From: Onthophagus taurus
Lineage: Eukaryota; Arthropoda; Insecta; Coleoptera; Scarabaeidae
Length of the DNA: 64,000 bases
NCBI RefSeq assembly: GCF_036711975.1
Contig: NC_091968.1
Location: forward strand, 25,963,001-26,027,000
Direction: 5' to 3'
Shown: piece after piece, positions 56,001-64,000 of the stretch
Layout: every line of letters starts with the position of its first letter
How positions within the stretch are numbered: position 1 is the stretch's first letter
The notes under the pieces: model-generated
What the model saw: the letters and a program-made list of their open reading frames with translations, nothing else
What the model was told of the DNA's origin: nothing
The model's database searches: none
Translations under genes and position numbers: made by a program

Positions 56001-58868
56001 TTTTTAAATTTCCATCTAGTGTCATCGACGAAATTAAATTTACAGTTTCCTGTAAATTTAATTGATGTTTGAAACAAATAAATTTGTTGAACTATTTAAT
56101 TTATATATGTTTTACACAAAAGTTGGAATAGATTGCATTATTTCACATTTTTTATTAATATTTAATATTATTATTAAATGACTTAATAAATTATTGATAG
56201 ATGGCGCTCATATATTTTTCTTTTGAATTCAAATAAACATAGCAACATTTGTTTGTATTCAAAAAGTGTCACTTTAAAAATCCTGTAATAATATTAAATA
56301 TTAATAAAAAATGTGAAATAATGCAATCTATTCCAACTTTTGTGTAAAACAAATATAAATTAAATAGTTCAACAAATTTATTTGTTTCAAACATCAGAAA
56401 TTTGTTTTTTTAATTTTTAGTTATAGTACCATAATATACAGGAAACTGTAAATTTAATTTCGTCGATGACACTAGATGGAAATTAAAAAAAAAAGTTTAT
56501 TTTTGGCTTTATTCTAAAACAATAAGAAATAGACCTGTCGAACCCTATATTTTTGTAATCAGAAAAAAATAACGAATTTAATAAGAGAATAATCAGTGGT
56601 TGTTTCCATTTAAAAAAACGAAAATTGTGATGATATCTCAAAATCTAAAACCGAAAAAATTTTTTTGACTACGTCATCCAATTCTCTATAAAAAAGTGTC
56701 CATATAATGTCTTAGTTATAATACTCCACCTATAATAATAACGAAGATAATTGCACTTGCTGGTTTTACGATATTTCCAATTTTGGCCTCTAGGGGAAAA
56801 ACAAAAGACGATAGCGCTATGAGGTTTTCGGCATTAGCAGTTTCTCGAAAAACGAGATCATGACATGTAAGCTACTTTTTTTCTAACTCTTATAGTTTCC
56901 GAGTTAGCCTATTCGGACATCGAATTTGAACCACCCTGTACAATATGATTCGATTCAACTTTTATCTGGGACATTTTTTGAAAAACTCAATCATAATTCG
57001 GCTATGGACCGAGACAACTTAGGTGGGACACCCTGTTATAGTAGAGTGATAGATTTTAAATTTTGTGAAAGTTTATAAAACTAGTATTTAGTACCTATTA
57101 TTTTTTAAATTTTAGTAACTGTTCCAAAGAATAACATACAAATATTTGTTCCAAAGTAACAGTTACAATAAGTATTGGTTAACATCTCTAATAGTTATTT
57201 ACCATATGCATTATGTGATGTGATAAAGGAAAAATTTGAGTTGCTTCTAGAATACATTTCATAACATCTGCAGGTTGATCTAAAGCCAGGTACAATTCAG
57301 CGAGTAATAACCAAATTTCGAGGAGTAACATCCAAGCTCTTTGTGGTCCCGGACGCGGGCTAAAACTACTCATAGAACTTGCAACTTCACTTAAAGCTTG
57401 CTCAACTCGAGATGCAGCAACACTATGAGCTTGTAAAGAACTTGTGTCTTTATCGGACATTTCCGATGTGTATAATTGGAAGACTGAACGAGTATCGCTT
57501 TTTCTATCACATTCTGGAACGTCTGAAATCGTTTGACCTTCATAAAGGGTTTTCCACATTTCCAACATTTGTTTAGCCGTAGTTAAAGCTCTCTAAAAAA
57601 ATCATTAATCAATTAATAATTATTTAAAATAAATTAAAAACGTACATCTCCACCATATTCATGTAGCTCTAAATGCGCTTTAACATACATTAAATTCAAA
57701 CAATCAGGATATTCTTGAAGTGCCGCCTCAACCACAACTAAAGCCTCTTCATGTTGTCGGTTAGCTGATAAAAGTAACGTTAAAAGATGTAAAGTTGAAG
57801 AACTTTCAGGTCGTAAATCTAAAGCTGTTTGTACGTGATGTAAAGCTTCGCGAATTTGACCCACCAACGCTAATTGTAAACCTAAATAATATTCGGCTAA
57901 ATTATCATTAGGTTCCAATTGAACAGCGCTTTGAAAATTATCCAAAGCAGTACTGTTTAAATTAATTTTTTCTTTTTTAATGTTATTTATTTGAGCTTGT
58001 AATTGATAACCTATCCCAATATAGAGATGACAACGACCCAATAGACCACTCAGATGGATTCTTTCCACTTCTAAAGCGGCTTCGCTTAATTTTGTTCCTT
58101 CAACGGGGTCGTTTAAATGTTCATAACAAAGTTTTGCGGCCAAAAGGTTGTTTATCGATTTCGTCGGTTCTAAACGAATCACTTCTTTTAAAACCGACAA
58201 AGCATGTTCGTTACGTCCCATTGAGATTAAACTTAAAGCGTGTTGTTTCCATAAATGCGGTTCGTCGAACGAAAATTTCATCGCTCGTTCCAAAGACTAA
58301 TAAAAGATTCATCAATTTTAAATTAAATAAATTAATATTTCATTAATACATTGTTTTGTTTACTTGATTACCTCTTGTAATAAACTAACTTGGCCCCATT
58401 TAACTGTTGCTAAAGTTAATAAATCATAAACTGCGGCCGCATCTTGAAACGCGCTCCTCCTAGCATCTTTAAACTCGGGACTTTGCGATAAAACCGCGTT
58501 TCGAACTGCAATAGCCTCAGCGATTAATAGAACCAAAATCGTTTCTTCGTACTTGTTTTTTGGGATAAACTGATTTAGGTTTGAGTACTGTTTTGGTTTC
58601 CACGCTGAATCTCGATTAAAAGCCCCCGGTTGCTTGTAATCTAAATCGTTAAAACCTTGTAGAAATAATTCGGCGAGATGACAAAGCAATTTTAAACGTG
58701 CTGTGTGTACTCCTTGGCTTTCAACTGCCATTAGAGAAGATCGGTAACGTTCTATAGCATCTAACGGGGTATTTTTACGAAGGAGTATTACTGGAGATTC
58801 TTGTAGAGCTTGTTCGAGTACTAAAGACATGGTTTTGTGGACTATTGGTGGTAATGGGGAATTGGTAC
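44006..58868 (-). CDS. TTC7: TTC7 (tetratricopeptide repeat protein 7), 3' part
   Basis: Four minus-strand exons: 58372-58868, 57646-58296, 57203-57592 and 44006-44335 (stop), about 621 residues. The first begins with two bases of a split codon, so 5' exons encoding roughly 200-250 residues lie beyond the window. TPR helices are clear: LEQALQESPVILL, ALSVLKEVIRLEPTKSINNL, AEYYLGLQLALVGQIREALH, CFQNAVAINPQHVKSLQQLG and LVYHYLSLQGLAETTLREAA, matching TTC7A/B in order. TTC7 with EFR3 and FAM126/hyccin anchors PI4KA at the plasma membrane (established). The last intron (44336-57202) is 12.9 kb of repeats: a 174-bp array, then a chain of foldback transposons. Exon phases all agree. Confidence 0.92.
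44390..46830. repeat. Tandem array, monomer about 174 bp, dimeric (about 348 bp)
   Basis: GATGGAGAAAGA recurs at 44535, 44712, 44884, 45058, 45232 and onward. Alternate monomers differ: one has GAATAAAAAATATTCTTAAT with CACCAGTTTCTAGTGATAAA, the other CAATAAAAAATGTTCCTAAT with TTTTTTGTGATTTATGCTAT. This makes a two-monomer higher-order unit, about 13 monomers in all. The outermost monomers are more diverged. It lies in the last TTC7 intron. Confidence 0.92.
46899..47778. mobile_element. E0: foldback element with transposase remnant in loop
   Basis: It begins CAGGTGTCTCAAATGTCTGG and ends CCAGACATTTGACACACCCTG with TA on both sides. Arms of about 300 bp are inverted copies (AAATTACAATCAAAGTAGGC mirrored near 47520). 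The loop encodes on the minus strand (47273-47458) a helix-turn-helix-like piece, MQLSERQSKVCTLFSNIYPD then ITRPIVSKILKK, resembling the N-terminus of mariner-type transposases. Confidence 0.75.
48533..49891 (+). mobile_element. Mariner/Tc1-superfamily transposon, apparently complete
   Basis: Inverted ends of about 36 bp start AGTGATCGCGTTGCTAGGAT and differ at one position between the two sides. The target duplication is TA (48531-48532 and 49892-49893). The interior has one long transposase frame in the plus direction. It is inserted in the right arm of foldback E1, so it is younger than E1. Confidence 0.85.
48765..49736 (+). CDS. Mariner/IS630-type transposase
   Basis: The frame is open for 323 codons to a TAA at 49736. 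N-terminal HTH region: RNPERAQPNSKIFLRI then GSFLMPRPKK and SCREIECQVGIKKSTACAIL. Catalytic core: IIWSDEAYF (first Asp), FQQDGAPAHNA (second Asp) and WPARSPDLSILDFFLWGYIK (third Asp), with 36 residues between the second and third Asp. This is the DDxD transposase type common in insects. The true start is unclear: the first in-frame ATG is 48858, but conserved HTH sequence begins earlier. AANTTATACATAAATAG-type sequence just upstream (about 48697-48722) could be a short first exon. No interrupting stop was seen. Confidence 0.85.
   Translation: MFHFRNPERAQPNSKIFLRIKPNLINYGSFLMPRPKKYNKENRNNNEITVLGCVEAAPKTSCREIECQVGIKKSTACAILKKYKYKPYKEQIVHHLHPGDAERRLEFCNWYLNHAQNNIEFSSSIIWSDEAYFTSTGIYNRHNNRHWHHENQHIVIERERQGKFGFSVACFIIGPRIVYKIFEGNLCANRYLAILQEALPEILDDISFIRLNNIYFQQDGAPAHNAQLVSRYLTAEFPGRWIGTHGPTRWPARSPDLSILDFFLWGYIKNRVYSTQNRTKLELKIAVTDAFSHPITILNAIKRITKLCEQCVHQKGNNFEQFL
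50982..52412. mobile_element. Foldback nested in E2 (CAGGGTGATTCACAT family)
   Basis: The ends CAGGGTGATTCACATAAAAA and TTCTTATGTGAATCACCCTG are inverted, with TA on each side. The subterminal GGGACATGTAGAGGACA is mirrored at the other end. A second member lies at 61367-62418. The left interior is a tandem array of about 174-bp units. Confidence 0.85.
51030..51905. repeat. Tandem array, unit about 174 bp, about 5 copies
   Basis: GAGT(T/A)ATGATC recurs at about 51076, 51249, 51424, 51597 and 51773. Each unit has ATCACTAGAAAATCATTA and AGTTCATAATAAACAATTTA. The array lies inside the nested foldback and is absent from its relative at 61367-62418. Confidence 0.88.
52420..52700 (+). pseudogene. 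Decayed coding-like fragment inside E2
   Basis: One frame reads IHKSSYPHSNGVSMEIPLPV (about 52440-52500). Another reads HPILKEKIADIKKLLHLMFG and ENWENTTEDFIH (about 52536-52620) before a stop. Frame changes and stops show it is not a working gene. The family was not recognised; it may be host sequence captured by the foldback. Confidence 0.3.
53446..55550. mobile_element. E3: foldback element with broken transposase in loop
   Basis: It begins CAGGGTGTCCCAATTTCGAT and ends ATCGAAATTGGGACACCCTG. A single TA separates it from E2 and E4. Arms of several hundred bp are near-perfect inverted copies (AGATGGAGTATTATAAATAA mirrored near 55330). A smaller hairpin (TGAGAACAAGTGGAGGGGGG and its inverse, 53990-54050) lies inside. 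The loop carries a degraded mariner-type transposase on the minus strand. Confidence 0.82.
54148..54901 (-). pseudogene. Broken mariner-type transposase in E3 loop
   Basis: Minus-strand pieces in order: an N-terminal YFTRYPERRQPHVRTFSRL (54668-54901), VIWTEE near 54515, and YFQYDGAPAHNARVVSEFL (54148-54354). They lie in different frames with stops between. Similarity in layout to the intact transposase at 48765-49736 identifies the family. Confidence 0.7.
55553..56938. mobile_element. E4: foldback element
   Basis: It begins CAGGGTGGTTCAAATTCGAT and ends ATCGAATTTGAACCACCCTG. TA joins it to E3 at 55551-55552 and follows at 56939-56940. Arms of about 650 bp are nearly identical and meet near 56240-56290. 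The palindrome includes TTTACAGTTTCCTGTAAATT. No coding sequence is visible in the short loop. It shares outer-arm segments such as AACGAGATCATGACATGTAA with E3, 3214-4285 and 35640-36275. Confidence 0.85.
56939..57040. mobile_element. Short remnant of another CAGGGTG-type element
   Basis: About 100 bp between E4 and TTC7 exon 57203-57592 end in GGTGGGACACCCTG, the terminus of the same family. The left end is degraded. Confidence 0.45.
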
Positions 58869-59172
58869 CTTAAAAAAGAAAGATTTTGAGGTTACAAACA
58901 ATACAAATTTATTATTATTTAATCAGTTCGGGGAACAAATTTAACCACATATACTAGAGTGAAAATGATGACGATTCATGTAAAAAAAATTAGTAAAAGT
59001 CCCCAAATTTCGAAGATCCAGGCCATCAAAGTTATGAAATTTTAACACATTTTTCTGAATATCTTAAACACTATTTATGGTAATGTGCTGAAATTTGGTA
59101 CAGTATAAACTAATATCACGTAAAACCATTGGGTAATTTATAAATTGGATCGGTCGCGGGAACAATGCTATA

Positions 59173-60521
59173 CAGGATGTTCCTAAAATTTGTTTGCTCA
59201 GAACTTTTTTATTCGATCGTAACCCTACATTTATTTTTACAGTTTCTAATAGAAAATTTATTTTAGAAACTTTTATTACTCTTAGATAATATTGATAAAA
59301 ATCACCGTTTTCGTGTTAAATGCAAAAATGTTAGGGTCCGATTTCAATAACACTAAAAAAAAAATCTAAGTCGGCCATGACAAGTGCAAATCGAGCTGAG
59401 CCGTCATAAATATTATGTATGTAACATTTCCAAGTGTAGATTAGGTAGATCCCTTTTTAATTTGTTTTAGTTGATTTAATAAAAGATAATACAAAACAAT
59501 AAATTTAATTTTAACGACAACGTTAACAGGAAAAATAAAACAAATACATAAAATAACAAGACAAGTAATAAAAAATACTATAGGAAATGTTCAAAAAGAC
59601 CACATGTCTCTTCTGGTATTTAACGGAACGTCACTAAGAACTTTATCCTTCCAAATGTTGATGGTATGTAGGGCCATCAAGTCTTGACGGCAAGAAAACG
59701 GGACCAACAATGACATCCCCCACAATCCCAGCCCAAACATTGAGAGAAAATCTTGAGATTTCCAAGTTTTTGAAAAAAGTAGATTCATCGGTGAAAAGTA
59801 TTTTTTCTAAAAACTGATTATCAATTTGTATTTTCTGTTGCATTTTCTGGCAATATTCCAATCTAATTGGATAATCGGTAAGCTGTACTTCCTGAACCTT
59901 ACAGCAGTGAAAAAGCTGCTGCTTTCGAAGAATACGTCGTTTTTGACGTCCCAAATCGCCTAGCCATGTCCGAAGTACTAGTGGTACTATTTTCTTCTGC
60001 ATGTTCTAAAATTAACTCTTCCAATTGAGGAGTTCGCACAGATCTAGGGTTGCCGTTGTTCAGAAAGATATGTTTTAGTGATCCATTTTCTCTTAATCGG
60101 GCTTCAATTCGAGAAAACGTTTTTCTGTTGGGGGTTCTACGATTCGGGAATTTTTGCCGATAACGGAATTTCCAAGACATTCACCCAATGTTAAAAGCAT
60201 ATCGGTTTGTTCTCCAAACGTGTAATTTTCCATTTCGAACACTACAAGGTTTTTAGTATTTGTTTAAACGACTAAGCGTGTTTACAACTGTTAATGAATT
60301 CGTTTGTTAATTGTCATGGCAGACTTAGACTTTTTTCTTAGTGTTATTGAAATGGGAGCCTACCATTTTTGCATTTAACACGAAAACGGTGATTTTTATG
60401 AATATTATCTAAGAGTGATAAAAGCTTCTAGAATAAATTTTCTATTAGAAACTGCAAAAATAAATGTAGGGTTACGATCGAACAAAAAAGTTCTGAGCAA
60501 ACAAATTTTAGGGACTCCCTG
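59173..60521. mobile_element. Long-TIR mariner-type element with broken transposase
   Basis: It begins CAGGATGTTCCTAAAATTTG and ends CAAATTTTAGGGACTCCCTG, TA on both sides, with inverted arms of about 230 bp (AACACGAAAACGGTGATTTT near 60378 is mirrored at 59302). A degraded transposase lies on the minus strand at 59591-60180. Ends, TA target and transposase type link the CAGGGTG foldbacks to a mariner/IS630-like source. Confidence 0.78.
59591..60180 (-). pseudogene. Broken mariner-type transposase
   Basis: Minus-strand pieces: RYRQKFPNRRTPNRKTFSRI then ARLRENGSL and TSTSDMARRFGTSKTT (59899-60180), ILFTDESTFF with WAGIVGDVIVGPVFL (59643-60002), and a third piece to 59591. The frame changes between them and the C-terminal catalytic part is missing. 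Confidence 0.7.
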
Positions 60522-60785
60522 TATAGCATGGTTGCCGCCGCCCGATCAAAGTCAAAATTGGTTCAATGATTTTGCTTGATATTTGTTTACCCTGTACCAA
60601 ATTTCAACACTCTACCATAAATGGTATTGAAAATGTTTAGAAAAATGTGTTAAAATTTTTGAACTTTAATGGCCCATAGCTTGGCCATTTGAAGACTTTT
60701 ATAATAAATTTTTATCACCAATCGTCATCATTTTTGCTCTAGTATATGAGGTTAATTTTATTCCCCGAGTCACCGGAACACCCTG

Positions 60786-61021
60786 TATATCGTTTATAGA
60801 TGATATAAATAATGTAAAATAGTGTGAACAGTTCAATATTTTTGATATTGATAATATAAACATATTAATAATATAAAATAAATCATACACGCGATTTATA
60901 ACAGTAAATACGAGTGTGAAGTTGGCCATAGATTTCAGCCATAGATTTTAAACTGAAAAAAATGCGTGATCGGGGTATTCAATCGATCTAATTTCAACCG
61001 CATCGTATTCATGGTGGCCTC
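60786..61021. other. AT-rich spacer between elements
   Basis: Contains short TATAATA-type runs. No gene was recognised. Confidence 0.3.
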
Positions 61022-61354
61022 TTGTTTCAGATTCGAAAAGAAAATTTTCCTAACCATTTCGTATATTTCGAGAAAATCGTTTTTCTTCAAACTTCGAATT
61101 GTGGTATTTATGTCATTTATTATTGCGACGTTTTAATAAACGAGTTAGAATGGGAAGAAATTAATCCAGATAAATATAGAATACAAATAAAAAATTATAT
61201 ATCTCAAAATTCTGACAATATTTCCAAGCTTTGTTTATACTGTGGCGATGCAGCAAAAGATATTTATTGTCAATTATGTCATAGATATTGTTGTAACGTT
61301 TGCGTAAATAATGATAAATACATAAATATATGTGAATTGTGTGAATGTAAATAA
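61022..61354 (+). pseudogene. Fragment resembling the C-terminus of a C48/Ulp1-like protease
   Basis: The frame reads VYFEKIVFLQTSNCGIYVIY, where the SNCGIYVIYYCDVLIN context resembles the Gln/Cys end of SUMO-protease-like enzymes found in some mobile elements. It is followed by a cysteine-rich tail (CLYCGDA, CQLCHRYCCNVC, CELCEC). Only this C-terminal piece is present between transposons; I treat it as a relic. Its parent element cannot be decided from the sequence. Confidence 0.35.
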
Positions 61355-61366
61355 ATGTTATGTATA

Positions 61367-62418
61367 CAGGGTGATTCACATAAGAACCGACACAGAGCAG
61401 GGACATGTAGAGGACAACAAAGTAAGACGATTTAACGCAACTTATCTCTATACTAAGTTGTACCCTTGAGAAGTTGTTAGGCCTTCAAAGTTGGCTCTTA
61501 AATTTTTAAAATATTGAATATCTTCGTAATACATTAAGCTAGAAAAACCAAATTTGGTATACGATATGAGTGTATCAAGGGTATTAATTGGTAGCAAGTT
61601 GAGACCAATTGAGGCATTTCAAAGGGTTGATTAAGGATGATGGTCTTTTAAATTTTGACAGATTTTTTTAATCTTTTGGTGGATTTAATACATTATTACC
61701 TCATTTTATGTGAAAATTAATTCTAAAACTTTTTTTACTCTTATTATTTATTAAAAAACATTCTCGTTTTCATAAAAAACTGAAATAACTAAAGACAGGT
61801 ATTTCGTTAATGCTACTTAAAATCATCGAAAAGTCAGTAGTCGGCTGTGAAATTGTATGTCAAACTTGACAAATAGGTTATAAAACCTTGTTGTCAAATA
61901 ACTTTATAACCTATTTGTCCAGTTTGACGTACAATTTCATAGCCGACTACTAAATTTTCGCTTCTTTTAAGTAAAATTACGAAATAAGTGTCTTTAGTTA
62001 TTTAAGTTTTTTATGAAAACGACAAAGTTTTTTAAAAAATAATAAGAGTAAGAAAAGTTTTAGAATTAAATTCTACATGAAATGAAGTAGTAATTTATTA
62101 AATCCGCCAAAAGGTTAAGAAAATCTGTCAAAATTTATGGTACCATCACCCTTAATCAACCCTTTGAAATGCCTCAATTGAGTTCAATTTGCTACCAATT
62201 AATATCCTTGGTACACTCATAACGTATACCAAATTTGGTTGTTCTAGCTTAATTTATTACGAAGATATTGAACTTTTTAAAGATTTAAGAACCAACTTTG
62301 AAGTCCTATAACTCTTCAGGTGTACAACTTAGTACAGAGGTAAGTTACTTTAAATCATCTTAATTTATTGTCGTCTACATGTCCCTGCTCTGTGTCGGTT
62401 CTTAAGTGAATCACCCTG
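61367..62418. mobile_element. Foldback element (CAGGGTGATTCACAT family)
   Basis: It begins CAGGGTGATTCACATAAGAA and ends TTCTTAAGTGAATCACCCTG, TA on each side. Arms of about 500 bp mirror each other (AGTAGTCGGCTGTGAAATTG near 61838 and its inverse near 61928). It is a relative of 50982-52412 without the tandem array. Confidence 0.85.
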
Positions 62419-62439
62419 TATAAACATATTAATAATATA

Positions 62440-63633
62440 CAGGTGTATCTGAATGACATGCCCAAACTTCAGGGGGTGATTCTTTAGGCAATTTTAAGGG
62501 TACTTTGATATATAAACCATGGGCGATTTGGGCTCCCCTAAGGAGCTACACCCCTCCAAAAATGGCGGAAAATTTTGGTTTAATTTTTTTTTCTCAAAAA
62601 CCATAAACGCTAGGACAACGAAATTTGGGGAATATATTTAACTGGTAGTAGGGCACGTTTTCACCCTATTTGTACTTTCAACCTATCCTTCTAAACTACT
62701 AAACGTAACCACCCCCTTTACATTTTTGCTAAAATTTTTTTATGCAGAGGGTAAATACATTAAAAAAAAATTACATAGGTAGATGAAAGTATCCTAAAAC
62801 TTTTTTGTCTCTCGAAAATTTTTCCAAAAACGACTAATTTTTGAGAAAAAAAATATTAATGCAAACACTGCCCGTTAAACAACGAGGTTGTTGATCAAAA
62901 GTTGGAATCAATTTTTATTGAAAAAATCTTAGTAGGCTTTGTAATCTTTGTCAGAAATATTTTTGACGTTTAAATGTCAGTGTTTTTCTTACTATTATCA
63001 TTGTTTTTCAAATAAAGTTCTATCGCAATTACGCTCGTTCACTCGACGTTTCACAATTTTAAATAAAACAATAATAATAGTAAGAAAACCACTGATATTT
63101 AAACGTCAAAAATATTTCTGACAAAGATTGCAAAGCTTACTAAGATTTTTTCATTAAAAATTCATTCCAACTTTCGATTAGCAACCCTACAGCTTAACAG
63201 TTAGTGTTTGCTTAATTAATTTTTTTCTCAGAAACTATTAACTTTTCGAAGAACATCAGAGAGGCAAAAAAGTTTTAGAATATTTTCATCTATTTAAATA
63301 AAATATTTCCAATGTATTTATCACCGTCATAAGAAAAATCTAGACAAAAATTGAACGGGGGTGGTTATGTTTAGTAACTTAGAAAAGTAGGTTGAAAGTA
63401 CAAATAGGGTCAAAACGTGCCCTATTATGAGTTAAACATATTCCCCAAATTTCATTTTCCTAGCATTTATGGTTTTTGAGAAAAAAAAGTGAAACCAAAA
63501 TTTTCCGCCATTTTTGGAGGGGTGTAGCTCCGTATGGGAGCCGAACTCGCCCATGGTTCATATATCAAAGTACCCTTAAAATTCACTAAAGAATCACCCT
63601 TGAAGTTTGTTGCAGTCATTCAGATAGACCCTG
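62440..63633. mobile_element. Foldback element (CAGGTGTATCTGAATGAC family)
   Basis: It begins CAGGTGTATCTGAATGACAT and ends CATTCAGATAGACCCTG, with TA on both sides. Inverted arms of about 500 bp include CTACACCCCTCCAAAAATGG (near 62550) and its inverse near 63520. No coding sequence. It lies 20 bp from the preceding foldback. Confidence 0.82.
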
Positions 63634-64000
63634 TATATAGAAGCAGTTGTAAACATTAAAACTTGAAGCCAACGCAACACGCGGTTTGTTTACTAACAAC
63701 CTTTGTCGAAACCAGTTGAAACAATGAACGTGCACAGATCAGACCATCGGCCGATTATCGCCGAACACTCCCGAATATTATTTTAGCCCCTAGAATAAGA
63801 CATACACTAAAATAACGAGTCCTATTTGCGAATCAATAAATCTTCAAAGTCGTTCTTCTTTCGATTCGTTTTTCTTCATTTTTATTTATATATATTTATA
63901 CGTTTAGTATACCACTACTTTTAGTTAGAAATAGAACTTATTAATCAAAATAGTACATACTTGTATCGTTTACCAAGTATGTATATTGTTTCTAGGTCTT
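63634..64000. other. Non-coding end of window (presumed TTC7 intron)
   Basis: No exon, repeat or motif was recognised. TTC7's 5' exons should lie further right on the minus strand. Confidence 0.35.

Larger units (their letters stand above)
58927..60785. mobile_element. Outer foldback enclosing a long-TIR element
   Basis: The left arm (about 58927-59170; AATGATGACGATTCATGTAA, CTGAAATTTGGTACAGTATA) is inverted in the right arm (about 60524-60785), which ends CGGAACACCCTG before TA. The left terminus is missing. A complete long-TIR element (59173-60521) is inserted in the middle. Confidence 0.65.

Overview
The window is insect nuclear DNA: AT-rich, with split genes whose GT-AG introns can be followed by eye, and insect-type genes (a TIR-domain Toll receptor, calmodulin with its first intron right after the ATG, IFT46, TMEM39). 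A beetle or another holometabolous insect fits the gene sizes and the mariner-type elements, but the sequence alone does not prove the order. No rRNA, tRNA, CRISPR array or LTR element was recognised.

Layout. 1-5587 (+): 3' part of a gene for a tyrosine-motif-rich protein. 6238-7850 (-): TMEM39-like membrane protein, divergent from 8283-13270 (+), an ARHGAP19-like RhoGAP. 14336-14612: orphan sugar-transporter exon in a duplicated flank. 15274-16072 (+): TEX261. 16314-18077 (+): intronless cytoplasmic poly(A)-binding protein. 18415-25562: piggyBac-like element filled with about 37 copies of a 190-bp satellite. 25636-26727 (+): IFT46. 27161-31241 (+): conserved gene I do not recognise. 31677-32053 (-): COA5 in three tiny exons. 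32414-34830 (-): Toll-like receptor. 37322-42415 (-): calmodulin. 44006-58868 (-): 3' part of TTC7, whose 12.9-kb intron holds a 174-bp repeat array and a chain of foldback DNA transposons. 58927-63633: more foldbacks; the missing 5' exons of TTC7 should lie beyond 64000.

The genes do not form a pathway and are ordinary housekeeping, ciliary, immune and signalling genes. The unusual part is the repeats. (i) Four foldback elements sit head to tail at 47794-56938, each separated from the next by a single TA. (ii) Six unrelated tandem arrays all have monomers of 174-190 bp, or twice that, close to a nucleosome repeat. (iii) Several arrays are enclosed by transposon termini, the clearest being the satellite inside TTAA/CCCTTTGTGTCC ends. 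(iv) The 10-mer AGATGGCGCT, which resembles the core of a CTCF site, recurs at least ten times in several repeat families, seven of them spaced 353-355 bp apart in one intron. (v) IFT46 has an X-box-like site in the 73 bp left between its ATG and the satellite-bearing element.

Exon joins were made by reading frame, splice sites and remembered family sequences; no alignment or transcript data were available.
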